The notes below the pieces were generated by a model, which saw only the letters and a list, made by a program, of their open reading frames with translations, did no database searches and was not told the origin of the DNA. The translations under genes were made by a program, and so were the position numbers. DNA of 64,000 bases from Gillisia xinjiangensis. Lineage in GTDB: Bacteria > Bacteroidota > Bacteroidia > Flavobacteriales > Flavobacteriaceae. The DNA is taken from contig NZ_JBKAHK010000002.1 of the NCBI RefSeq assembly GCF_046298265.1, positions 248,001-312,000 on the forward strand. Reading direction: 5' to 3'. Shown piece by piece: positions 34,481-42,379 of the stretch; position 1 is the stretch's first letter; every line of letters begins with the position of its first letter.

Positions 34481-35863
34481 ATGAAACATCTTAGCAGATT
34501 TTTATTAGCTTCATTGTTAGTCTTTGGCCTTACTTCAGTACAGGCTCAGGACGCAAACAACCCTTGGGCCATTGGTATTGGCGTAAACGCGGTTGACACC
34601 TTCCCTACCGGAGAAGATGCTCCTAATGGAGATTTTGGTGAGGATTTTTTCAACGTGGGTGACCACTGGAATATTCTTCCTTCCGTTTCAAGACTATCTG
34701 TAGGCAGATATATTGGTGGTGGATTCGTATTTGAAGCAGCTGGTTCTGTAAACCAAATCGATAAATTTGGTGATTCTAGCGTAGATGATTTATCATACTA
34801 TGCATTAGACGGAGCTTTGAATTACAGCCTTAGAGCAGCATTGAATGACGGATGGTTTGATCCATTCTTAGGAGCCGGTGGTGGATATACCTGGTTAGAC
34901 GAAGAAGGTTTTGGTACTTTAAACGGAACTCTTGGTTTTAACTTCTGGTTTTCAGATAACATCGCTCTAAATCTTCAATCTACTTACAAATATGCTTTTG
35001 AAGACGAAAACCCAAAGCACTTTCAACATGCTGCAGGTATTAAATTTATATTTGGTGGAAAAGATACAGATGGCGACGGAATCTACGATAAAGATGACGA
35101 ATGTCCTGAAACTCCAGGTTTAGCTGAATTTAACGGTTGTCCTGATTCTGACGGTGATGGAATTGAAGATCGTAAAGATGCTTGTCCTATGGTAGCTGGT
35201 TTAGCCCAATTTGATGGATGTCCTGATACAGATGGCGATGGAATTCCAGATCCTAAAGACGAATGTCCTACAGTTGCAGGTCTTGCCGCAATGAATGGAT
35301 GTCCTGATGCTGATGGCGATGGAGTAAAAGATAGTGAAGATGAATGTCCTAATGTAGCTGGTCCTAAAGCTAACAAAGGATGTCCTTGGCCTGATAGAGA
35401 TGGTGACGGTGTATTAGATAAAGATGACGAATGTCCAGATGTTGCAGGTACTGTAGCTAATAATGGATGTCCTGAAGTATCTGCTGAAGTGATCAAAGAA
35501 TTGAACGAATATTCTAAAACAGTTTTGTTTGACCTTAACAAAGCTACAATTAGAGCTGAGTCTCGAGATGCTCTTGATGCAATCCACGAAATTATGCACG
35601 AGTATTCCAGCACTATTTTCCACATTGGTGGACATACCGATAGTCAGGGTAGCGACGAGTACAACCTGAAACTATCTAAAGAACGTGCTGCTTCAGTAAG
35701 AGAATACCTTATTTCTAAGGGAATTCCAGCCAGCAGATTAACTTCTGAAGGTTATGGAGAAGCCAGACCAATTGCAACAAACAATACTGCTGCAGGAAGA
35801 CAGGATAACAGAAGAGTTGAAATCTCTTTGGATAAAGATAAAGAAGTTAAAAAAGCTCAATAA
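34481..35863 (+). CDS. OmpA-family outer-membrane protein with thrombospondin type-3 repeats
   Basis: A 460-residue outer-membrane protein. A signal peptide (residues 1-22, cleavage after VQA) leads to an N-terminal beta-barrel (~23-190). Then come about five Ca-binding TSP3-type repeats of the form DSDGDGIEDRKDACP, and a C-terminal OmpA peptidoglycan-binding domain with FDLNKATIRAES and RAASVREYLISKGI followed by DNRRVEISL. It is probably an abundant envelope-anchoring protein. The codon use is that of a highly expressed gene, and a strong terminator follows. Confidence 0.95.
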   Translation: MKHLSRFLLASLLVFGLTSVQAQDANNPWAIGIGVNAVDTFPTGEDAPNGDFGEDFFNVGDHWNILPSVSRLSVGRYIGGGFVFEAAGSVNQIDKFGDSSVDDLSYYALDGALNYSLRAALNDGWFDPFLGAGGGYTWLDEEGFGTLNGTLGFNFWFSDNIALNLQSTYKYAFEDENPKHFQHAAGIKFIFGGKDTDGDGIYDKDDECPETPGLAEFNGCPDSDGDGIEDRKDACPMVAGLAQFDGCPDTDGDGIPDPKDECPTVAGLAAMNGCPDADGDGVKDSEDECPNVAGPKANKGCPWPDRDGDGVLDKDDECPDVAGTVANNGCPEVSAEVIKELNEYSKTVLFDLNKATIRAESRDALDAIHEIMHEYSSTIFHIGGHTDSQGSDEYNLKLSKERAASVREYLISKGIPASRLTSEGYGEARPIATNNTAAGRQDNRRVEISLDKDKEVKKAQ

Positions 35864-35924
35864 AGAAAAAATAAAACCAACACTACTTCTGCATTTAATG
35901 CAAGTAAAAGGTTCAAACTTTTTT

Positions 35925-35957
35925 TAAAAAACGCCCCGTAATTACGGGGCGTTTTCT
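35925..35957 (+). terminator. Terminator of the OmpA gene
   Basis: Hairpin AAAACGCCCCGT - AATT - ACGGGGCGTTTT followed by a T-rich stretch. It separates ompA from the AddB-like gene. Confidence 0.9.
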
Positions 35958-35968
35958 ATTTTTAGCCA

Positions 35969-38728
35969 ATGATATCTTTTATTTCTGAAATTCTTCAAAA
36001 GCTCCAAAATCAAGGCGAAACCCTTTCTGAGATCACTTTTATTTTACCCAGCAAAAGAGCCGGTTCTTTTTTAAGGAAAGAACTTTCTGCTATTATAAAA
36101 CAACCTGTTTTTTCTCCTACAATTTTAAGTATCGAGGAATTTTCAGAAAATATCTCAGGACTCAAAACAATAGATGGTACTACATCCTTATTTGAGTTTT
36201 ATTCAGTTTATTTAGAGTTAACACCTAAGGAACACACCGAGGATTTTGATAGCTTCAGCAATTGGGCGCAAACCCTGCTTCACGATTTTAATGAAATAGA
36301 CCGGTACCTAATTCCCCCGGACTCCATTTTCAATTACCTCTCTGAAATTCAGGATATCAAACATTGGTATTTACAACCTGAAAAATCCGATCTGGTAAAA
36401 AACTACCTTCAATTCTGGAAAAAATTACCTGAATACTATAAAAGCCTCCAAAATAATCTGTTGGAAAAAAACCAGGGATATCAGGGGTTAATCTACCGGC
36501 AGGCTTCAGAGAAAATTGAAGAATATGCTCAACATCAAGACCAAAAACACGTTTTCATTGGTTTCAACGCATTAAATGCGGCCGAGCAACGCATCATTCA
36601 GAAAATGCTGGAATATGATTCCCAGATATTCTGGGATATAGACGAAGTTCATTTTCAGGATAGGGATCATGATGTTTCTTTGTTTATGAGGGAATATAAA
36701 AAAACCTGGAACTATTATAAAGAGCATAAATTTGAGAAAACCTCTAGAAATTACAACACCAAAAAGGACATAGAAATAATTGGAATCCCAAAGAATATAG
36801 GCCAGGCCAAATATGTGGGTGAGATCCTTGATAGCCTAAGTAAAGAGCAAATCAATGCTACCGCATTGGTTCTTGGTGACGAGGGGTTGTTGTTACCCAT
36901 GTTAAATTCCCTGCCGAATTCTATTGAAGCGCTGAATATCACTATGGGCTACCCCCTGAAATTTAGCCCCTTCGCTTCGCTTTTTGAAAAATTATTTGAG
37001 ATTCTGAAACTTGAAAAAAACCAATTCTATTACAAGGATGTAATTTCAGTTCTTAGCAATCCCATCATTCAAAAAGCCACAAAAAACAAGTCGGATGAAG
37101 TGATAGGCTTTATCAAAAAAAATAATCTTCTTTATCTTTCAAAAGATCAGATTATGGATCTCTTTTCGGCTACAGGAAAATCCATGGTCTCCCATTGTTT
37201 TATCGAAGGGAAAATCGCTCCCCTGGGAATCCTTCAAAATTTTAATGATCTTATCATAAAAATCCGGGAACTGCTTCAGGAGGAAAAGGATGAACTAAAT
37301 CTTGAATATCTGTATCAATACCACAAAGTTATAGAACAGCTAACAGAGCTGGTTAAAAAGTATCCTCATCTTAAAACAACAGCTTCCCTTCAAAATTTTT
37401 ACAAAGAATTAAGCAGCCTTAAAATGCTGGATTTTCAGGGCAAACCTTTTCAGGGATTGCAACTTATGGGAATGCTGGAATCAAGGGTCTTGGATTTCGA
37501 AACCGTCATCCTTACATCTGTAGATGAAGGAACGCTCCCCGCCGGGAAAAGCAATAATTCGTTTATTCCGTACGAACTTAAAAAAGCATACAACCTGCCT
37601 ACTTACAAAGAAAAGGATGCGGTTTACACCTATCATTTTTACCACCTTCTGCAAAGAGCCAAAAAAATATACCTTTTACACAATTCAGATACCGATAGCC
37701 AGATGGGAGGCGAAAAAAGCCGGTTTTTGATTCAGCTGGATCTCGAAAAACAAGCATATCACAACATCAAAAACTTTGTAATAGTTCCGGATGTTCCTAA
37801 AATAGACAATCAACTGCAAAGCGTACAAAAAACCCCGGAGCTCCTTGAAAAGATTAAAGCTCTTGCCGAAAAAGGCTTCTCCCCTTCAGCACTCACCACT
37901 TACATTAGGAATCCTCTTGACTTTTATATTCAATATGTGCTGGGCATCCGGGATAAGGAAGAGGTGGAGGAAACAGTTGCACATAACACCTTAGGAACTG
38001 TGGTACATGAAACTTTAGAGGCATTTTACAAGCCGCTTGAAGGTAAGCAACTAAGTATTGAGCTAGTGGAGGAATTTATCCGGAAAACGCCGGAAGCAGT
38101 GATTAAAAAATTTAAAGAAAATTACAGCGAAGTACCTCTTTCAATTGGGAAAAATCTCCTGATATTTGAAGTGGTAAAACGCTATGTTACCAATTTCTTA
38201 AAAACGGAATTAGAGGAATTAAGATCTGGAAAGATAATTGAGATACGGGAGATAGAAACCAATTTAAAAACCCCGTTGGTGATAGAAGAACTGGATTTTC
38301 CTGTAAATATTCGGGGAAATGTCGACAGAGTAGATGTTACCGATGGTATTTTAAGAATCATAGATTATAAAACCGGGAAAGTACTTCAGAATCAGTTAGA
38401 AATAACCGACTGGGATTTATTGACAACAGATTATGATAAATACGCCAAACCCTTCCAGGTATTGATGTATGGCGCAATGCTGCTAAAAGGTAAAAATCCC
38501 GGATTGGATGTGGAAGCCGGGGTAATATCGTTTAAAAATCTTAAAGCGGGATTCCTTAAGTTTGCTGAAAAAGATAAACCCGGACGGGGAGCGATTAAAA
38601 AAACGACTTTAGATGAAGCCATCCTGGAAAAATTTAGGGAACAACTGAAAAAACTAATTTTGGAAATATGCGATCCGGAAATCGCATTTAATGAAAAAGA
38701 GATAAAAACAGCGTATGGAACTTATTAA
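35969..38728 (+). CDS. AddB-like PD-(D/E)XK nuclease
   Basis: A 919-residue inactivated helicase fused to a nuclease, resembling AddB. The N-terminal FILPSKRAGSFLRKEL stands where AddB has a Walker A but lacks GxGK. The nuclease domain (last ~280 residues) has FSPSALTTYIRNPLDFYIQY, LGTVVHETLEAFY, RGNVDRVDV and IIDYKTGK. Only two cysteines are present, so the four-cysteine Fe-S cluster of Bacillus AddB is missing. It overlaps the hydrolase gene by 14 bp. Confidence 0.87.
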   Translation: MISFISEILQKLQNQGETLSEITFILPSKRAGSFLRKELSAIIKQPVFSPTILSIEEFSENISGLKTIDGTTSLFEFYSVYLELTPKEHTEDFDSFSNWAQTLLHDFNEIDRYLIPPDSIFNYLSEIQDIKHWYLQPEKSDLVKNYLQFWKKLPEYYKSLQNNLLEKNQGYQGLIYRQASEKIEEYAQHQDQKHVFIGFNALNAAEQRIIQKMLEYDSQIFWDIDEVHFQDRDHDVSLFMREYKKTWNYYKEHKFEKTSRNYNTKKDIEIIGIPKNIGQAKYVGEILDSLSKEQINATALVLGDEGLLLPMLNSLPNSIEALNITMGYPLKFSPFASLFEKLFEILKLEKNQFYYKDVISVLSNPIIQKATKNKSDEVIGFIKKNNLLYLSKDQIMDLFSATGKSMVSHCFIEGKIAPLGILQNFNDLIIKIRELLQEEKDELNLEYLYQYHKVIEQLTELVKKYPHLKTTASLQNFYKELSSLKMLDFQGKPFQGLQLMGMLESRVLDFETVILTSVDEGTLPAGKSNNSFIPYELKKAYNLPTYKEKDAVYTYHFYHLLQRAKKIYLLHNSDTDSQMGGEKSRFLIQLDLEKQAYHNIKNFVIVPDVPKIDNQLQSVQKTPELLEKIKALAEKGFSPSALTTYIRNPLDFYIQYVLGIRDKEEVEETVAHNTLGTVVHETLEAFYKPLEGKQLSIELVEEFIRKTPEAVIKKFKENYSEVPLSIGKNLLIFEVVKRYVTNFLKTELEELRSGKIIEIREIETNLKTPLVIEELDFPVNIRGNVDRVDVTDGILRIIDYKTGKVLQNQLEITDWDLLTTDYDKYAKPFQVLMYGAMLLKGKNPGLDVEAGVISFKNLKAGFLKFAEKDKPGRGAIKKTTLDEAILEKFREQLKKLILEICDPEIAFNEKEIKTAYGTY

Positions 38729-39611
38729 GCAAACAAATATCCAAATTGAAGGAAGGCACAAAAAAACAATTATAACCGATCTGTTTTTTATTGATGATGA
38801 AAAGGAAAAACCCGTCGTTATATTTTGCCACGGATACAAAGGTTTTAAAGATTGGGGACCCTGGGATAAAATGGCAGAATTCTTTGCGGAGAACGGATAT
38901 TTTTTCGTCAAATTCAATTTTTCACACAATGCCACTACTCCTGAAAATCCTACAGAATTTATCGATATTGAAGCTTTTGGAGAAAACAATTACATCAAGG
39001 AGCTCGATGATCTTCAATCGGTAATCGACTGGCTTCTCCTGCCCGATTTTGAGCACGGAACCCAACTGGATAGCTCCAAAATAAATTTGATAGGTCATTC
39101 CCGGGGAGGCGGGATTTCAATTATTAAAGCAGCAGAGGAAAACCGAATCGATAAACTGGTAACGTTCTCCGCTGTGAGTGATTTCGGTTCCCGTTTTCCC
39201 GCAGAAAAAGCCTTGAAAAAATGGAAAGAAAAAGGCGTGAGTTATATAGTGAATACCCGCACAAAACAACAATTGCCGCATCATTTTCAATTCTATACCA
39301 ATTTTAAAGAAAACGAAGAACGTTTAACAATCTCCAGGGCCACCAAAAAACTTGATATTCCGCACTTAATAGTTCACGGAAGCAAAGATACTTCCGTCTC
39401 TATAAGTGATTCAGGGAATTTATTCGACTGGACCCCTTTTCCCGATCTTCTTCTGGTTGAAGATGCAGATCATGTGTACAATACCTCTCATCCCTGGGAC
39501 AATAGCGAATTGCCAAAAGCATTTAAGCATGTACTCGATAAAACTCTGGAATTTATGGATACCGAAAAGGAGGACCTCATCAAAAATACCGTAAATAATA
39601 CTGCCACCTGA
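38715..39611 (+). CDS. Alpha/beta hydrolase (dienelactone-hydrolase/prolyl-oligopeptidase-like)
   Basis: A 298-residue alpha/beta hydrolase. The nucleophile elbow is IGHSRGGGIS, the oxyanion region FCHGYKGFKDWG, and the likely acid and base are in LIVHGSKDTSVSI and VEDADHVYNTSHPW. There is no signal peptide, so it is cytoplasmic. The substrate is unknown. It starts within the AddB-like gene (14-bp overlap), so the two share an mRNA. Confidence 0.85.
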   Translation: MELIKQTNIQIEGRHKKTIITDLFFIDDEKEKPVVIFCHGYKGFKDWGPWDKMAEFFAENGYFFVKFNFSHNATTPENPTEFIDIEAFGENNYIKELDDLQSVIDWLLLPDFEHGTQLDSSKINLIGHSRGGGISIIKAAEENRIDKLVTFSAVSDFGSRFPAEKALKKWKEKGVSYIVNTRTKQQLPHHFQFYTNFKENEERLTISRATKKLDIPHLIVHGSKDTSVSISDSGNLFDWTPFPDLLLVEDADHVYNTSHPWDNSELPKAFKHVLDKTLEFMDTEKEDLIKNTVNNTAT

Positions 39612-39669
39612 ATTTCAGCAGAAATTAATAATGAAGTTAAATAAGATTTTACCACTTTAAATTTTTGTT

Positions 39670-39677
39670 TATCTTTG
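39670..39677 (+). promoter_or_regulatory. TAnnTTTG -7 box upstream of tRNA-Ala
   Basis: TATCTTTG ending 12 bp before the first base of the mature tRNA, at the expected distance. Confidence 0.55.
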
Positions 39678-39689
39678 GATCCGAAATTA

Positions 39690-39763
39690 GGGGGATTAGC
39701 TCAGTTGGCTAGAGCGTTTGGCTGGCAGCCAAAAGGTCATCGGTTCGACTCCGATATTCTCCA
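39690..39763 (+). tRNA. tRNA-Ala (anticodon GGC)
   Basis: A 74-nt cloverleaf. The acceptor stem is GGGGGAT/ATTCTCC with the G3-U70 pair that marks alanine tRNAs; the discriminator is A. The D arm is GCTC-AGTTGGCTA-GAGC, the anticodon arm TTTGG-CTGGCAG-CCAAA with GGC at 39724-39726, and the T arm ATCGG-TTCGACT-CCGAT. CCA is not encoded. A TATCTTTG box precedes it and a terminator follows. Confidence 0.95.
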
Positions 39764-39765
39764 CG

Positions 39766-39793
39766 AAAACCACTCTTTTTAGGGTGGTTTTTG
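39766..39793 (+). terminator. Terminator after tRNA-Ala
   Basis: AAAACCAC - TCTTTTTAGG - GTGGTTTT followed by T's, starting 3 bp after the tRNA. Confidence 0.75.
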
Positions 39794-39876
39794 CTTTTTA
39801 AACAATCTTCGGACTTAGTAAAATATGTCTTAATTTAGTTTGAATTTATCCTGTCCAAATACCTAATGTTTATCCT

Positions 39877-40383
39877 ATGAATAAAATAAGTCTTGCCGAA
39901 GCAAAAGACCTTCAAGAGATAAAATCTCTTACTGAAGCCTGTGCCGTTGCCATGCAGGAAAAAGGGATTTTTCAGTGGAATGAGCATTACCCGTCTTTAG
40001 AAAAATTGCAGGCAGATATTGAAAAAAGAGAACTATTTGTACTTAAAGACGAAGAGAAAATCCTGGGAATAATTGTTCTTACCGGATTTATGGACAAAGA
40101 GTATTTTCCAATTCATTGGTTGACCAAAAATGGCAACAACCTTTATGTACACAGATTAGCGGTTCATCCTTCGGTTTGGGGTAAAGGTTACGGAAAAAAA
40201 CTGATGGATTTTGCCGAAGATTATGCCAGGCTCAATGATTTTGTATCTGTTAGACTTGATACCTTCAGCAAGAACATAAGAAATCAACGGTTTTATGAAA
40301 TCAGGGGTTATCAAAAATTAGGAGACATCTATTTTCCGAAGCAAAGTGAAAATCCTTTTCATTGTTATGAATTAATTCTGTAA
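39877..40383 (+). CDS. GNAT-family N-acetyltransferase
   Basis: A 168-residue acetyltransferase. The acetyl-CoA loop is LAVHPSVWGKGYGKKLMDFA, followed by VSVRLDTFSKNIRNQRFYE and a YQKLGDIYFP end typical of the family. The target is unknown. The gene stands alone between terminators. Confidence 0.9.
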   Translation: MNKISLAEAKDLQEIKSLTEACAVAMQEKGIFQWNEHYPSLEKLQADIEKRELFVLKDEEKILGIIVLTGFMDKEYFPIHWLTKNGNNLYVHRLAVHPSVWGKGYGKKLMDFAEDYARLNDFVSVRLDTFSKNIRNQRFYEIRGYQKLGDIYFPKQSENPFHCYELIL

Positions 40384-40489
40384 AAATCTGACAGAATTCA
40401 TTAGAAATAACTATAAGCCAAGGTTTTATATCCAGCAAAATGCAACAGCAAAAATCCTAAAATGGGGAAAAACCCAATACAATTAAAGT

Positions 40490-40528
40490 AAAAAGCCATC
40501 ATCCTCAATAGAGAACGATGGCTTTTTA
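40490..40528 (+). terminator. Terminator downstream of the GNAT gene
   Basis: AAAAAGCCATC - ATCCTCAATAGAGAAC - GATGGCTTTTT, an 11-bp perfect stem. Confidence 0.8.
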
Positions 40529-40539
40529 CTCAGTAACCC

Positions 40540-40629
40540 AAAAACCTCGGGACAAAATCCCAAGAGCAAGGTAAGCCCGTCTAATGACTCGGGCAGGCCT
40601 CGGCAATTAAACCATCAATGAGGGTTTTT
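40540..40629 (+). repeat. GAGGGATTAAA-type dispersed repeat, copy 4
   Basis: Starts AAAAACCTCGGGACAAAATC and ends CAATTAAACCATCAATGAGG then GTTTTTA, where it reaches the stop codon of the M14 peptidase gene. Head and tail match copy 2. Confidence 0.65.
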
Positions 40630-42367
40630 ATTTCTTCCATTCAGCAACTCCACCTTTGGCAGAATCTACCTTTATCTGGTAATTCCCTCCTCCTGACACG
40701 ATCCAGCGAACTTTTACTGAATTCATTCCCGGAATGTTAGCCACCAATATTTTTTCCGGATTCACCTTCTGTTCTTCCACTTTATTGAAATCGACATCTT
40801 TTACCACCATTCCGGTTACCACATTAGCGCCGGAAATTATAACATAATCTGGCCGTTCGATCTTATATTTAAGATCCTGACTACTGTGGGTAGGCATTAA
40901 ACGTTCGTTATAAATTGTGGCGGTTATTTGCCTTAGACCACCACCCAAGTTTTCCTCTTTAACATCAGAAATACTGATTTTTGGAGTGTGATATGCGTGA
41001 TATATAGTAAAGGCCATGTTTCTATGTGCATCCTGCTCCAGTAAAAATCCAGGATGTGCACGGCCAAAATTCTTTTTAAATCCGCCAACTTCGATTTTTC
41101 CGTATTGCGGATGATCATATTCTCCCCAATCTACAAAGGCATCTCCAAAGGTTAAATACCTGTCTACCTTCATTTCTTCCTCTTGGTTCCCACGGCCTTC
41201 ATTTTGATGGAAATAAAGGTAAGAAACCATCAATTCATTGGTATAGGTATAAATGCCGCGGCTCCCGTAAAACCAGTCCAATTCCCCTCCAAAAACCGAA
41301 TAAAGATCCTTGTAAACCACCAGGTATCTATATCCCGGGATCATTTCCTCCCCTTTTTTTGCAATAGCATCATAGATTTCTACATCGTCCTGGTTGTAGG
41401 TATCCTTATCTTCTTCGGCTCCCGGACCTCTTAAGATCATTCCACCATAATTATGATAGCTCTGTGCGCCTGCAATATTGGGGTGTTTCATCACAAATTC
41501 CATGACCGCACGGTTTTCAGGCAAACTAAAAGGATATTTATAGGCTCCCCGCTGTACATAATCCGGCTGCCATTTCCATCCCCAGTCACGGTTTGGATCG
41601 TAATAGCCAATTCCATCTTCATTTACTTCCCCGTCCCCATCGGTATCTATCCCTTCGTAACCCAACATTTCATATTCCCCCTTCTCTTCAGCAGCAACCC
41701 TTATAAGTTTTCTATCATCCATTTGATCTTTAATATATCTTCCGGTAGGTGACTTCCGAATCATCATCGTGATATGATTATCTTCGTTTAAATCGTTAAA
41801 TCCATCTTCCCCGGCTTGTCCGTCGCCATCATTATCAAGAACGATCATTCCGGATCTTGGAGAATGCGGAGTGTTCGGATTATTCATATATTCATTCCGG
41901 GCATCAGGATTAATGGTTGGGTTGATGTAAAATGTCTTGTCCTGAAGCAGTTCCCGAATGAAATCAAGATCATCAAACATTTCTGTTAGGTACCAGGCAG
42001 TATAAAGGGAAAATTCAGCACCCTGTATTTCGTTGGAGTGTATGTTCCCATCGATATACATCGCCGGTTTTTTAGAAGGATCGCCTGTCTTAAAATCAGA
42101 AATGGTCAATAAATAGATATCCTTACCCTGGAATGATTTTCCAATACTTTCAATTTTTGCAAGATCCGGATGCGCCTTTGCGATCTTTTGCATAATATCC
42201 ACGATCCCTTCATAGGTATAATACCTGTTCCAGCTTACCGTGACTTCCGGTTCGTGTGGAGTCCCAATAGCCCTAAAAAATTTCTCTTGTGCCTGTCCCG
42301 TTGGAATATTCAGCAACAAACTGAAAAACCCTAAAATCGCAGTATTTCTTATATTTTTTAAATTCAT
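40628..42367 (-). CDS. M14-family zinc carboxypeptidase, secreted
   Basis: A 579-residue metallocarboxypeptidase. A signal peptide (hydrophobic AILGFFSLLLNIP, cleavage near GQA) exports it. Counting from the ATG at 42367, the zinc ligands are H110 and E113 in GNIHSNEIQGAEF and H305 in QSYHNYGG; the catalytic glutamate is E378 in TYTNELM. Two acidic inserts (DNDGDGQAGEDG and DTDGDGEVNEDG) may bind calcium. A C-terminal beta-domain follows. I prefer this ATG to a TTG nine bases upstream. It forms a pair, 12 bp apart, with a degenerate paralogue upstream. Confidence 0.92.
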   Translation of the reverse strand: MNLKNIRNTAILGFFSLLLNIPTGQAQEKFFRAIGTPHEPEVTVSWNRYYTYEGIVDIMQKIAKAHPDLAKIESIGKSFQGKDIYLLTISDFKTGDPSKKPAMYIDGNIHSNEIQGAEFSLYTAWYLTEMFDDLDFIRELLQDKTFYINPTINPDARNEYMNNPNTPHSPRSGMIVLDNDGDGQAGEDGFNDLNEDNHITMMIRKSPTGRYIKDQMDDRKLIRVAAEEKGEYEMLGYEGIDTDGDGEVNEDGIGYYDPNRDWGWKWQPDYVQRGAYKYPFSLPENRAVMEFVMKHPNIAGAQSYHNYGGMILRGPGAEEDKDTYNQDDVEIYDAIAKKGEEMIPGYRYLVVYKDLYSVFGGELDWFYGSRGIYTYTNELMVSYLYFHQNEGRGNQEEEMKVDRYLTFGDAFVDWGEYDHPQYGKIEVGGFKKNFGRAHPGFLLEQDAHRNMAFTIYHAYHTPKISISDVKEENLGGGLRQITATIYNERLMPTHSSQDLKYKIERPDYVIISGANVVTGMVVKDVDFNKVEEQKVNPEKILVANIPGMNSVKVRWIVSGGGNYQIKVDSAKGGVAEWKK

Positions 42368-42379
42368 TTTCGCCAAAAA

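Noticed and set aside
35080..35470. Tandem DNA repeats suggestive of a CRISPR or VNTR array
   Set aside because: The periodicity is explained by TSP3 protein repeats; units diverge at third positions and there are no unique spacers.
35083..35625. 180-codon antisense frame within the OmpA gene
   Set aside because: It mirrors the Gly/Asp-rich TSP3 repeats; its own sequence is low-complexity Ser/Pro/His.
40540..40629. Possible riboswitch or attenuator ahead of the M14 genes
   Set aside because: It is on the 3' side of the minus-strand genes and matches a dispersed repeat.
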